From NCBI RefSeq assembly GCF_023509035.1, contig NZ_CP075583.1:1302001-1366000 (forward strand): a DNA stretch of 64,000 nt. Direction: 5' to 3'. Source of the DNA: Janthinobacterium lividum (lineage in GTDB: Bacteria > Pseudomonadota > Gammaproteobacteria > Burkholderiales > Burkholderiaceae_D). This document shows positions 1 through 8,806 of the stretch, piece by piece (position 1 is the first letter of the stretch; the number at the start of each line of letters is the position of its first letter). Made by a program: the position numbers and the translations under genes. Below the pieces are notes generated by a model. That model worked only from the letters and a program-made list of their open reading frames with translations, had not been told where the DNA came from and made no database searches.

Positions 1-334
1 TAAGAGGCGACTTATCCCCCGGTTATCCCGTCACAGGCAGTGCTGGCGCGGCCTGTGGCGGGGCCTTGCCGGCAGATGGGGGCCGGCGCGAAAATTTCCA
101 GGCGATCACGGCAATCCTTGACAAGTGGGGGGCATATGCTGAATAATTCAGGGTTCCCCGCCCGTATTCCGTGTTTATTCATTTGGAACGACAATATGGA
201 CTAAGCGTGGATTAAGCGGGCGATGAGATTGGCCAGCTTGTGCCTTGGCATAAGTGCGCGATTGTCATTGGCACCAAAAACTGACGGGACGTCAGACCCG
301 ATTTTGCATTTTTTTTGTTTTTAGCGAGACCAAC
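1..334. other. intergenic region upstream of rpmH, probably oriC-proximal
   Basis: No convincing gene lies in these 334 bases. In Betaproteobacteria rpmH normally lies divergently next to dnaA, so the left edge probably touches the origin region. Two weak DnaA-box-like strings (ttatccccc near 12 and ttatcccg near 23) match the consensus TTATCCACA only partly. A good promoter for rpmH is at 118-147. The short minus-strand ORF here has no family resemblance and is not called. Origin proximity is inferred from gene order only. Confidence 0.45.
118..147 (+). promoter_or_regulatory. sigma70-type promoter for the rpmH operon
   Basis: A perfect -35 hexamer TTGACA (118-123) is followed after 18 bases by AATAAT (142-147), one mismatch from the -10 consensus. 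It lies about 190 bases before rpmH, leaving a long leader. The -10 region overlaps a small palindrome, ctgaataattcag (139-151). Confidence 0.6.
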
Positions 335-469
335 ATGAAACGTACTTACCAACCTTCCGTCGTTCGCCGCAAGCGTACGCACGGCTTCCGCGCTCGTATG
401 GCTACCCGTGGTGGCCGTGATGTGCTCAACGCACGTCGCGCAAAGGGCCGCAAACGTCTGGCCGTCTAG
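335..469 (+). CDS. rpmH: 50S ribosomal protein L34
   Basis: This encodes the 44-residue protein L34 of the large ribosomal subunit. It starts [20 protein letters not shown] and ends in the basic tail typical of the family, at the usual length. The ATG at 335 is chosen because it gives the conserved MKRTYQPS start; the frame stays open upstream to 254, but those residues match nothing in L34. It is the first gene of the conserved rpmH-rnpA-yidD-yidC-mnmE cluster, with rnpA starting 2 bases after its stop. Confidence 0.97.
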   Translation: MKRTYQPSVVRRKRTHGFRARMATRGGRDVLNARRAKGRKRLAV

Positions 470-471
470 GC

Positions 472-930
472 TTGTCGTTGACAGCTGATCGCGTGGCTAG
501 CTGTACTCCAGTCGGCAATCAACGCGAAGGTTCACACGACTTCGCGCGCGTTCGGCGTATCGTTAAAACGGATGAATTTTCATCCGTTTTTCGTTTGCGC
601 CCTTCGCAAAAAACAGCGCATTTTGTGCTGTACACCCGACACAATCAATTGCCGCATGCGCGGCTGGGCGTCGTTGTGGCCAAGCGTTTCGCGCCGCGCG
701 CGGCGACCCGCAACACGATCAAGCGCGTCACGCGCGAGCTGTTTCGCAACAGCGCGATGCCGCCGGTCGACTGCGTGGTGCGTTTGTCGCGCGCCGTCAA
801 CAGCAAGGATGGCCCGGCCACCACGACCCGGCTCAAAGCCGAGCTGCGTGAGGAATTGAGCCGCCTGTTCGCGGCGCAAATCGCCGCCCAGGCCCGTTCT
901 GTTGCTGCGCCACCACCATCCGCGCCATGA
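472..930 (+). CDS. rnpA: ribonuclease P protein component
   Basis: This is the protein subunit of RNase P, which helps the catalytic RNA remove 5' leaders from pre-tRNAs. The core contains the family's basic RNA-binding signature [15 protein letters not shown] (about residues 75-90) and the preceding LGVVVAKRF strand. As read from a TTG at 472 the protein is 152 residues, a little longer than the usual 110-140, so the true start may lie downstream ([13 protein letters not shown], about residue 24, resembles family N-termini). Its TGA overlaps the ATG of yidD (ATGA, 927-930), so the two are translationally coupled. Confidence 0.93.
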   Translation: MSLTADRVASCTPVGNQREGSHDFARVRRIVKTDEFSSVFRLRPSQKTAHFVLYTRHNQLPHARLGVVVAKRFAPRAATRNTIKRVTRELFRNSAMPPVDCVVRLSRAVNSKDGPATTTRLKAELREELSRLFAAQIAAQARSVAAPPPSAP

Positions 931-1187
931 AAACCCTGCTGCTGTTCCTGCTGCGCGCTTATCAGTTGCTGATCAGCCCCATGCTGGGACAGAATTGCCG
1001 TTTCTATCCGAGCTGTTCGCATTACGCGATGGAAGCGCTGCGCGTGCACGGTACTGCCAAGGGCAGCCTGCTGGCTGCCAAGCGCCTGTGCCGTTGCCAC
1101 CCCTGGAATGAAGGGGGCGTCGACCCGGTGCCGCCGGCCGATTGCAAACAATCTTCAACGACCGCTTGCGGTTGCAACCACTCCTGA
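927..1187 (+). CDS. yidD: membrane protein insertion efficiency factor YidD
   Basis: YidD is a small membrane-associated protein that helps YidC-dependent insertion. The 86-residue product has an amphipathic N-terminus ([20 protein letters not shown]) and the family signature [15 protein letters not shown], followed by CRCHPW. A Cys-rich tail (residues 73-84) extends past the usual end. It sits between rnpA, which it overlaps by 4 bases, and yidC, which begins 11 bases downstream, as is normal for the cluster. Confidence 0.93.
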   Translation: MKTLLLFLLRAYQLLISPMLGQNCRFYPSCSHYAMEALRVHGTAKGSLLAAKRLCRCHPWNEGGVDPVPPADCKQSSTTACGCNHS

Positions 1188-1198
1188 CAAATACCCTA

Positions 1199-2930
1199 AT
1201 GGATATCAATAAACGTACCATCCTGTGGATCGTGTTTTCCGTCTCGCTGGTAATTCTCTGGAACGAATGGATGATCTCGAACGGCAAGCCGTCGATGTTC
1301 TCCGCGAACACGGAACAAACCGCCAAGGCGCCTGCGACCCCTGCCAAGACGGCTGCCTTGCCAGCTGCGGCAGGCGTGCCTGCCCTGCCGGGTGAGGCTG
1401 TCGATCCCGCCGCGTTCAAGCGCGAAGTGATTACCATCACCACCGACGTCATCAAGGTCGATATCGACACCCTGGGCGGCCAGGTGAAGCGTCTGGAATT
1501 GCTGAAGTTCAAGGGCGCGGGTAATCCGGGCTGGTTTGGCGGCTGCTTCGGCCTGTTCAAGGCATGCCAGCCTGACGACGGCAAGCAAAATGAAGTGCTG
1601 TTCGACGAAGGCGCGAACCATACTTACCTGGCGCAATCGGGCCTGGTCGGCGGTCCGTTCCCTACCCATGCGAGCGGTTTCACCGTGCAGCCTGGCGTGC
1701 GTACTCTGGCCGATGGCAAGCAGATTCAACTGGTGATGGAAGCGGTCGAAGGCGGCGTCAAGCTGACCAAGACGTTTTACCTTCAAGCGCGGCGACTACG
1801 TCATCGACGTGCGCCACGACGTGTCCAACGTGGGCGCGGCACCTGTCACGCCGCAGCTGTATCTGCAACTGACGCATGACGGCAACAAGCCGGTCGGCGA
1901 CTCGTTCTTCAACAGCAGCTTTACGGGCCCGACCCTGTACACACCGCAAGACAAGTACCAGAAACTGACGTTCGAGAAAATCGAAAAAGCGGCGATGGAA
2001 GACGAGAAGAAGGGCAACGACAACGCCATGAAGGGCCTGCACCCGGCCACGGCGACTGGCGGCTGGTTTGCCATTTCGCAACACTTCTTCGTGTCCGCAT
2101 TCGTTCCGCCTGAGAACGCCAAGCGCGACATCTTCACGAAGAAGGTCGGCCCCAACCTGTACGCCATCGGCAACGTGCTGCCCCTGCCTACCCTGGCGCC
2201 AGGCGCCTCGGCCAGCATGGACAGCAAGCTGTACTCGGGTCCGCAAATCGCGCACCTGCTGGAAAACGTCTCGCCTGGCCTGGAACTGGTCAAGGATTAT
2301 GGCTGGCTGACCATCATCGCCAAGCCGATGTTCTGGGTCATGGAACAGATCCACAGCGTGCTGGGCAACTGGGGTTGGACCATCATCGCCTTCACGATCC
2401 TGATCAAGCTGCTGTTCTTCCCGCTGTCGGCCGCCGGCTACCGCAGCATGGCGAAGATGAAACTGGTCACGCCGAAGATGCAAGCCATCCGCGAACGCTT
2501 CAAAGGCGATCCGCAAAAGATGAACCAGGCGACGATGGAGCTGTACAAGACGGAAAAGATCAATCCGCTGGGCGGCTGCCTGCCGATCCTGATCCAGATG
2601 CCCGTCTTTATCGCCCTGTACTGGGTCTTGAACGCGTCCGTGGAAATCCGCGGCGCGCCATGGATCGGCTGGATCACCGACCTGGCCCAGCATGACCCAT
2701 GGTGCATCCTGCCCGTGTTGTACGCGATCTCGATGTTCATCACGACCAAGCTGAACCCTGCCCCGGCCGATCCGATGCAAGCGAAGATGATGCTGTTCAT
2801 GCCACTGGCATTCTCGGTGATGTTCTTCTTCTTCCCGTCGGGCTTGGTACTCTACTGGGTCGTCAACAACGTCCTGTCGATCGGCCAGCAATGGGTGATC
2901 ACCAAGAAATACGCGCCTGCCGTCAAGTAA
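1199..2930 (+). CDS. yidC: membrane protein insertase YidC (frameshifted as read)
   Basis: YidC inserts and folds inner-membrane proteins with or without Sec. The N-terminal part (1199 to about 1775) carries the first transmembrane anchor ([20 protein letters not shown]) and the start of the periplasmic domain. From about 1778 the reading continues one frame over through the rest of the periplasmic domain and the conserved 5-TM core ([20 protein letters not shown], then [15 protein letters not shown]) to a TAA at 2930. The break falls in a run of four T at 1774-1777; deleting one T restores [15 protein letters not shown] and a protein of about 576 residues. YidC is essential, so a sequence error is the likely cause. 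Confidence 0.93.
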
Positions 2931-2947
2931 GTCCGGCCAGCGACCAG

Positions 2948-2974
2948 AAAGCCCGCCTCGCGCGGGCTTTTTTT
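2948..2974 (+). terminator. rho-independent terminator after yidC
   Basis: A 9-bp perfect stem (AAAGCCCGC / GCGGGCTTT, loop CTCGC) is followed by more T residues (2971-2974). It lies 17 bases after the yidC stop and separates it from mnmE. Confidence 0.8.
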
Positions 2975-3009
2975 GACATCGTACCCAATGGGTACGATGT
3001 CAAAAAAAA
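2968..3009. repeat. long perfect inverted repeat between yidC and mnmE
   Basis: Seven T plus GACATCGTACCC (2968-2986) form a 19-bp arm that is exactly repeated in inverse after a 3-base AAT loop (2990-3008). The T run doubles as the tail of the preceding terminator. The arm ends in T on one side and A on the other, so either strand would give a strong hairpin with a U tract. Confidence 0.8.
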
Positions 3010-3116
3010 GTGGGTTTTGCCGGCTTTCCACTGACCTCCCCCTTCATGTGCACCCGGTTTGGCGCTAAAAATATCGCGGCTCCTGCAGCCTTTCCCGAAT
3101 AATTTACAATATCCCC

Positions 3117-4497
3117 ATGAAACTTGACTCTTCCCCTATCGCCGCCATCGCCACCGCTCCCGGGCGCGGCGGCATCGGCGTGGTACGCGCCTCCGGCAAA
3201 AACCTCGCGCCTTTGATGACGGCCCTGTTCGGTCCGCAGCAACTGAAACCGCGCCATGCCACCTATCTGCCATTCACGGAAAGCGACGGCGCCATCATCG
3301 ATCAGGGCATCGCCATCCACTTCAAGGGCCCGCATTCGTACACGGGCGAAGACGTGCTGGAATTGCAAGGCCATGGCGGTCCCGTGGTGCTGCAGTTGCT
3401 GCTGGCGCGCGTGCTGGAAGCGGGCCGTGACAGCGGCTTGCGCCTGGCCGAGCCGGGCGAATTCACGCGCCGTGCGTTTTTGAATGACAAGCTTGACCTG
3501 GCGCAAGCCGAAGCCGTGGCCGACCTGATCGACGCATCCACGGAAGCGGCGGCCAAGTCCGCCTCGCAATCGCTGTCGGGCGCGTTTTCCAACACGATCC
3601 ACGCGCTGGTGGAGCAGGTGACGGGCTTGCGCATGCTGGTCGAGGCAACCCTGGACTTCCCGGAAGAAGAAATCGATTTCCTGGAAAAATCGAATGCACG
3701 CGGTCAATTGAAGGCCGTCATCGAAGCGTTAAATAAAGTGTTTGCGCAGGCGGCGCAGGGTGCGCTGCTGCGCGAAGGTCTCAATGTCGTGCTGGCCGGC
3801 CAGCCCAACGTGGGCAAGTCGTCGCTGCTGAATGCGCTGGCGGGCGCCGACGTGGCGATTGTCACGCCGATCGCCGGCACCACGCGCGACAAGGTCAGCG
3901 AAACCATCCAGATCGAAGGCATTCCGCTCAACATCATCGACACGGCCGGCATCCGCAGCGCGGGCGACACCATCGACGCCGTCGAGCGCATCGGCATCGA
4001 GCGCACGTGGGGCGAAATCGGCAAGGCCGACGTGATCCTGCACCTGTTGGATGCCGACCATGGCCCGACCCTGGCCGACGAAACCATCGTCGCCGCCTTC
4101 CCGGAAGGCGTGCCCGTGGTGCGCGTGTGGAACAAGATTGACCTGTCGGGCCACAAGCCCAGCGTCGACAGCCTGCCCGACGCCACCCACGTTTATCTCT
4201 CGGCGCACGAGCACATCGGCATTGACCTCTTGCGCGCCGAGCTCTTGCGCATCGCCGGCTGGCAGCAGACGGGTGAATCGCTGTACCTGGCGCGCGAACG
4301 CCATCTGATCGCCTTGAAATCGGCCGGCAAGCACCTGGACATCGCCGCCGAACACGCGGCGCAAGACGACCAGTCGCTCGACTTGTTCGCCGAAGAACTG
4401 CGCCTGGCGCAGGTGCAGCTGTCGAGCATCACGGGCGAGTTTTTCGCCTGATGATCTGCTGGGCGTGATTTTCAGCCGTTTCTGCATCGGCAAATAA
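3117..4497 (+). CDS. mnmE: tRNA modification GTPase MnmE (frameshifted as read)
   Basis: MnmE works with MnmG to add the aminomethyl-type group at wobble U34 of certain tRNAs. The N-terminal tetrahydrofolate-binding domain starts [21 protein letters not shown]; the inserted G domain shows [12 protein letters not shown] (Walker A), DTAGIR (G3) and NKID (G4). As read the frame stops at 4451 with ITGEFFA. Removing one T from the five-T run at 4440-4444 restores [20 protein letters not shown], the conserved C-terminus with its essential Cys, stopping at 4497 and giving 459 residues. The next gene's ribosome site overlaps this restored stop, which supports the correction. Confidence 0.93.
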
Positions 4498-4506
4498 GGA
4501 GGTTCG

Positions 4507-4806
4507 ATGAAGTTGCTGCTGATTCTGCTGTTCAGTTGTCTGCCCCTGCTGGCTGGTGCGCAGGAAAAGTTGCCGAAGGATGTGGCGCAGTTCGTCGAGA
4601 ATGCCCAGATGTGCGAGCACTTTGCCGGCGAGTGGGATGACAACGACAAGGCGCGCCAGCGCGAGATCACGCAAGCCGTGGCCAGTTCTTGCGGCCAGGC
4701 GCAGCGGCAGTGGAAACGGCTGTCCGCCAAGTATGCGCGACAGCCGAAGCTGCAAAAAGTCATTGCCGAGAATGCCAATGACGCGGTGCGCAATTTCCGG
4801 AAATAG
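4507..4806 (+). CDS. small secreted protein of unknown function
   Basis: The 99-residue product starts with a clear Sec signal peptide (MKLLLILLFSCLPLLAGA, cleavage probably before QEKLPK). The mature part is about 80 residues, charged and helical-looking, with a Cys pair (NAQMCEHF and ASSCGQ) that could form a disulfide. A strong AAGGAGG site sits 6 bases before the ATG and overlaps the restored end of mnmE, so it is probably cotranscribed with mnmE. I do not recognise a family. Confidence 0.75.
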   Translation: MKLLLILLFSCLPLLAGAQEKLPKDVAQFVENAQMCEHFAGEWDDNDKARQREITQAVASSCGQAQRQWKRLSAKYARQPKLQKVIAENANDAVRNFRK

Positions 4807-4829
4807 CGGCTGCCCTGGCTTGCTGCAGC

Positions 4830-6527
4830 TCAGCTCTTCTTGCGCTTGGCCTGTTCTTCCCTGAATTTCTGGAAGGCTTCGATATGCTCGGCGCGGCGCA
4901 GCAAGCGTGAGTGCGGGTCGAGTGTATAAGTGGCGCCAGCCGGCAGGTGCAGTTCGCCAAAGCCCAGCGACATGGAAACGGTATGGATTTCCTTGCCGAT
5001 ACGCACTTCCACCGGCATCGGGAAGGCGAGGTCAGCAGGCGTCTTCCATAGCAGGCGCAAGGTGTCGCCGTCACGTACGGCGGACAGCTCTGGCAGCGCG
5101 GCCTGGTACAGATAGGTCTGGAAGAACCAGTCGTAATTGCTGCCCGTGACTTTGTAGACGATGTCCATGAATTCCTTGGTGCTGCCATAGCGCGGCTGGA
5201 ACTGGCCCGGCTGCGGCTGTTCCGTGCCGTACACGAGCAGACGCACGGCGCGGAAGAAGGCGTCGTCGCCGATCAGGCCGCGCAAGGTGTGCAGCACCAG
5301 CGCCCCTTTCACATAAATGTCGCCGCCCGGCCCGCCCTTTTTCAGATCGTAGACCTCTTCCTCGCTTTTCGGCTTGCCCGAGACCATGGGCGCCTTGTTG
5401 ACGATGCCGGCGCGCATTTGCTGCAACGAAGCAAAATACTCTTGCTCGCCCCGCAGATATTGCATGTACAGCGCTTGCATATAGGTGCCGAAGCCTTCGT
5501 GCAGCCACATATCGTCCCAGTTGCTGTTGGTCAGCTGGTTGCCGAACCATTCATGGGCAAATTCATGCTGCAGCAATTCATCGTAGCCATAGCTGGTTTT
5601 GGCGAATTTGTTGCCATAGGCATTGATGGTCTGGTGTTCCATGCCCTTGTGCGGCGTTTCGGCGATGCCGACTTTCTCATCGCCAAACGGGTAGGGACCG
5701 ATGACGCTTTCAAAAAAATCGAGCATGGGCGGCAATTCCGCGAACAGGGCGCCTGCCTTGGCTTCGCTTTCCGGCAGGTACCAGAACTGCAGGGGGATGC
5801 GGTTGCCGTAGCGGCTAGCATATTCGCCCTGCAGGCTGCGGTAAGGCGCTACGTTCAGGGCGATGCCATAGGTGCTCGGATGCTTGGCGCGCCAGTGCCA
5901 GGTGCGCCAGCCGTCGGCCTCATCCATGCCAAGCGCGATGCCGTTGCCGGCCGCCACCAGCGGCGCCGGCACCTGGATGTGCTGGTCGATCAACTGAGCC
6001 TTGCCCGTCGGGTGGTCGATGCAGGGCCAGAACAGGTCGCAGCCTTCGCCTTGCACGGCGCTGGCGATCCACGGCGCGCCAGCGGCCGTGCTCGACCACA
6101 CCATGCCGCCATCCCACGGCGCTTTCACGGCAACGTGCGGCACGCCGTGGTAGACGACGCGGATGGTGGTGCGCGCGCCTGCCGCGAGGGTGGCCGGCAA
6201 TGTCATGCTCAGGCGCCCGTCCGGGTTGGCATAGTCTTGTGGCCGCAGCGTCCTGCCGTCGATTTCGATGGCATCGACCGGCAGGTTGCGGTCCAGGTCC
6301 AGTGCGAAACGCGAGATCGGCTGCGTCGCCAGGAAGGTCAGGCGCGCATCGCCGGCGATGCTGCGGCTGGCCGGGTCGATGCGCAAGTTCAGGTCGGCGT
6401 GTTCGAACACCACCGCCAATTGTTCCGGCGTGCGTTCGGCGCCTGAATTGAGGGTATAGGCGGTGGGCGCGCGCGTGGCGCAGGCGCTGAGCAGCAAGCA
6501 GGAGAGCAGCAGAGGGAGGTGTTTCAT
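4830..6527 (-). CDS. M1-family metallopeptidase, outer-membrane-type lipoprotein
   Basis: This is a predicted zinc aminopeptidase of the M1 (gluzincin) family acting in the periplasm. The catalytic HEFAHEW motif, with the downstream second Glu in LHEGFGTYMQALY, is intact, and the exopeptidase-type region reads HKGMEHQTINAYG. The start at 6527 gives a lipoprotein signal MKHLPLLLSCLLLSACATRA with lipobox LSAC; upstream in-frame residues to 6575 add nothing plausible. Length is 565 residues, shorter than PepN-type enzymes and closer to secreted M1 members. It converges with the small secreted-protein gene at 4806. Confidence 0.88.
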   Translation of the reverse strand: MKHLPLLLSCLLLSACATRAPTAYTLNSGAERTPEQLAVVFEHADLNLRIDPASRSIAGDARLTFLATQPISRFALDLDRNLPVDAIEIDGRTLRPQDYANPDGRLSMTLPATLAAGARTTIRVVYHGVPHVAVKAPWDGGMVWSSTAAGAPWIASAVQGEGCDLFWPCIDHPTGKAQLIDQHIQVPAPLVAAGNGIALGMDEADGWRTWHWRAKHPSTYGIALNVAPYRSLQGEYASRYGNRIPLQFWYLPESEAKAGALFAELPPMLDFFESVIGPYPFGDEKVGIAETPHKGMEHQTINAYGNKFAKTSYGYDELLQHEFAHEWFGNQLTNSNWDDMWLHEGFGTYMQALYMQYLRGEQEYFASLQQMRAGIVNKAPMVSGKPKSEEEVYDLKKGGPGGDIYVKGALVLHTLRGLIGDDAFFRAVRLLVYGTEQPQPGQFQPRYGSTKEFMDIVYKVTGSNYDWFFQTYLYQAALPELSAVRDGDTLRLLWKTPADLAFPMPVEVRIGKEIHTVSMSLGFGELHLPAGATYTLDPHSRLLRRAEHIEAFQKFREEQAKRKKS

Positions 6528-6706
6528 GGCGAAAGCGCAAGTGAGCGGAACACTGATTGTAGTGTGAAGCGACAACGTTGTCGTTTGGAAATTTCAAGGT
6601 GCCGACGGGGCAAGCGTGGTCGCCGTTGAGAAATGTCATGGGCTTCAAACTGCGCTGACGTAATCTTGCTGAGCGGCCTAGAAGTGCCGCTAGGAAAGGA
6701 AGCGCC

Positions 6707-6904
6707 ATGGACAGCAAACAGCCGGACGTCGTGGAACGCGAGGGAGAGGTGATGGTGGCGCTGCCTGCCATGCCGAAATTGATCGCCACCTTGCCGCCAA
6801 AAGGCGCGTGCTGGTACTGCGACAAGCCGCTCGATGCCGTGCGCCGCTTTTGCGGCAAGAGTTGCGGCATGGCTTACGCGGAAGAGGCGCAATACCACCC
6901 TTGA
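6707..6904 (+). CDS. small Cys4 (zinc-ribbon-like) protein
   Basis: This 65-residue protein has no signal peptide. Its C-terminal half carries CWYC and, 13 residues on, CGKSC (GACWYCDKPLDAVRRFCGKSC), a pattern typical of a structural zinc knuckle. The family and role are unknown to me. An AGGAAAGGAAG stretch just upstream of the ATG is a good ribosome site, which supports real translation. It converges with the Hpt gene on the other strand, 9 bases apart. Confidence 0.7.
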   Translation: MDSKQPDVVEREGEVMVALPAMPKLIATLPPKGACWYCDKPLDAVRRFCGKSCGMAYAEEAQYHP

Positions 6905-6913
6905 GCGTGGAGG

Positions 6914-7549
6914 CTAGCGGCGGCGCAGCAGCGCCGCCAGCGCGCCGTCGTAGTCGAACTCATGCGCAGCCGCCGCCACTTCCTGGTAGACGTGCACGCC
7001 CAGGCTGGCCGCGAGCAGGCTGGCCGAGTTTTCCAGGATGTCGATGGCCGCGCCATCGCCTTCGCGCAGGTGGCTGGCCAGGCGCGCCAGCAGCAGCTGG
7101 ATGGCGGGCGCGGCCGGGTCAGGCGCCACGTCCTGCGCCGCCGTATGGGTTGCCTCCGGCGTGCCCAGCATGCTGCTGACCGCACCGAGCAATTGATCCT
7201 GCGCCAGTTCCAGCTGCAGCATCTGCTGGTCCAGGTCGGGCGCCTGCGCGCGCAGCGCCGACTCCAAGGTTGTCGACAGGCCATGCACGTGGCGCGCACC
7301 GATCATGCCGGCGGCGCCTTTCAGGGTATGCGCCTTCAGGCGCGCGGAAGCGTAATTGCCCATGTCGAATTCGGCACGGATCTGGCACGGCGTGGTGCCG
7401 TGGTCATGCAGGAAGCGGCGCAGGATTTTCAGGTACAGCATGCGGTCGCCCATGATGCGGCCCAGTCCGTTCTCGACATCGAGAATGCGGACCATGTCGG
7501 ATGCCGCAAGGGCGGCATCATCATCGCAAGTGGCGTGTGGTTTCAGCAT
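6914..7549 (-). CDS. Hpt (histidine phosphotransfer) domain protein
   Basis: A cytoplasmic phosphorelay intermediate is likely. The first 130 residues form an Hpt domain with the phospho-accepting His74 in SARLKAHTLKGAAGMIGA, the standard HxLKG-type motif. The remaining 80 residues contain a second helical segment (IQLLLARLASHLREGDGAAIDILENS) that resembles a degenerate Hpt repeat without a His. No kinase or receiver gene is adjacent, so its partner must be encoded elsewhere. Confidence 0.85.
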   Translation of the reverse strand: MLKPHATCDDDAALAASDMVRILDVENGLGRIMGDRMLYLKILRRFLHDHGTTPCQIRAEFDMGNYASARLKAHTLKGAAGMIGARHVHGLSTTLESALRAQAPDLDQQMLQLELAQDQLLGAVSSMLGTPEATHTAAQDVAPDPAAPAIQLLLARLASHLREGDGAAIDILENSASLLAASLGVHVYQEVAAAAHEFDYDGALAALLRRR

Positions 7550-7652
7550 GCTGTGCAGAGCGCCCCAAAACTTGTCAATTGCCGTAAAGCAGGAACCCTA
7601 TTTTACATCCAGTCGTCCTCGACACTGCGCCCGCTTGGCGCCAGCCTGCCGC

Positions 7653-8603
7653 CTAGCGTGTCGTGAAGGACCAGCTGCGCGTGACGTCCGCGCCATTGAC
7701 TATGCCGATGAAACTCACGTCATAGCTGGTGTTCGCGCTCAAGGGCGCCAGTGGAATGATGGCAGCGGCCGAGACCGGCGTATGCGCATCGTTGCCGCTG
7801 GTGAGCAGGCGCACCGCCAGGTCGGTGCCGGCACCGCGCTGGCGCACGCTGAACGTCGTCACGCTGACGGACGTGCCGTAGTTGGCATGCACGCTGATCG
7901 GGTAGCCGACCACGTCCTGGTTCGGCACGGGGTCGGGCGATTCGTTATCGCTGGAAAAACTGACGGCCACCTTCTGTTGCCCGCCAAAGGGATAGGTGAC
8001 GATCTGTCCCGCCACCAGACCGGGGCCATAGCTGCGGTTGCCGGCCAGGTCGGTAGTGAAATACGCATAACCGGCGCCGCTGACGGCCGCTCCCGCGCCA
8101 CCTTCCTTGAACAGCGGCTCGAAAATGACGAAGCGGTGATAGATGGCCGTGACCAGCTCTTCGGCCAGGTAAAAGCCCGACGTGTTGCTTGCGCCGGCGA
8201 TGACTTCGCCCTGCAGCGTCGTGACGACGTAGCCGGCCTTGGCCAGGCGGTCGCCCAGTTTGACGCCCGTAAAGCCGGGCTTGCCCTGCACTTGCTCGTG
8301 CGCCACTGTATTGTTGAGATTCAGATAGTTGGAATGGCCCAGGGCCGCGCTGTCGATCTGGCCGTTGCGTACCAGTGGCGACAGGCCGATCTGGCTGCGC
8401 CGGTAGTTGAACCAGTTGATGCCATCGGTGGCGATATTGTTGCTGAGGACGGGAGCGCCCGGTTCCTGTGTCAGCTGTCCTGCCGGGGTCGAGGTGCTCA
8501 GCGACGTCTTGTCGCCGCTATCGCCGCCGCCACAGGCGCTCAGCAGGGCTGCGCTCAGCAGGGCGGGTATCCAGTATTTCCAACGTAGTGACGAGGCAAT
8601 CAA
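7653..8603 (-). CDS. CAP/SCP-domain lipoprotein
   Basis: The 316-residue protein has a lipoprotein signal (WIPALLSAALLSACGGGDSG, lipobox LSAC). Residues about 55-190 resemble a CAP (cysteine-rich secretory/PR-1 superfamily) domain: FNYRRSQIGLSPLVRNGQIDSAA, then SNYLNLNNTVAHEQ and later GEVIAGA. The C-terminal part is a beta-rich domain. CAP proteins in bacteria are secreted and mostly of unknown biochemical role. It stands alone, with about 100 bases separating it from the Hpt gene downstream on the same strand. Confidence 0.78.
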   Translation of the reverse strand: MIASSLRWKYWIPALLSAALLSACGGGDSGDKTSLSTSTPAGQLTQEPGAPVLSNNIATDGINWFNYRRSQIGLSPLVRNGQIDSAALGHSNYLNLNNTVAHEQVQGKPGFTGVKLGDRLAKAGYVVTTLQGEVIAGASNTSGFYLAEELVTAIYHRFVIFEPLFKEGGAGAAVSGAGYAYFTTDLAGNRSYGPGLVAGQIVTYPFGGQQKVAVSFSSDNESPDPVPNQDVVGYPISVHANYGTSVSVTTFSVRQRGAGTDLAVRLLTSGNDAHTPVSAAAIIPLAPLSANTSYDVSFIGIVNGADVTRSWSFTTR

Positions 8604-8806
8604 GTTGACTCCTGTATAGGTAGGCGGACAGTGGTGGGGGCCGGCGTGCAGCCCTGTAAAACGATTCTAAGGTATTTTCATACGCTGTAGAGCATCCATG
8701 AAAACATATGTCGCGCGCTCGTGCGCGGACGGCGCCGCAGCTGCGCAGGGTAGAATGAGCATAGTGCAGCGTTTGCCGCTGCTTTGCCTTATTCCCGCTA
8801 CTTTGA

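Noticed and set aside
1..60. A mapped oriC with DnaA boxes
   Set aside because: Only weak matches to TTATCCACA are seen, and dnaA itself is outside the window, so an origin is not called.
12..194. Short minus-strand open frame at the left edge
   Set aside because: No recognisable family, no ribosome site, and it overlaps the rpmH promoter.
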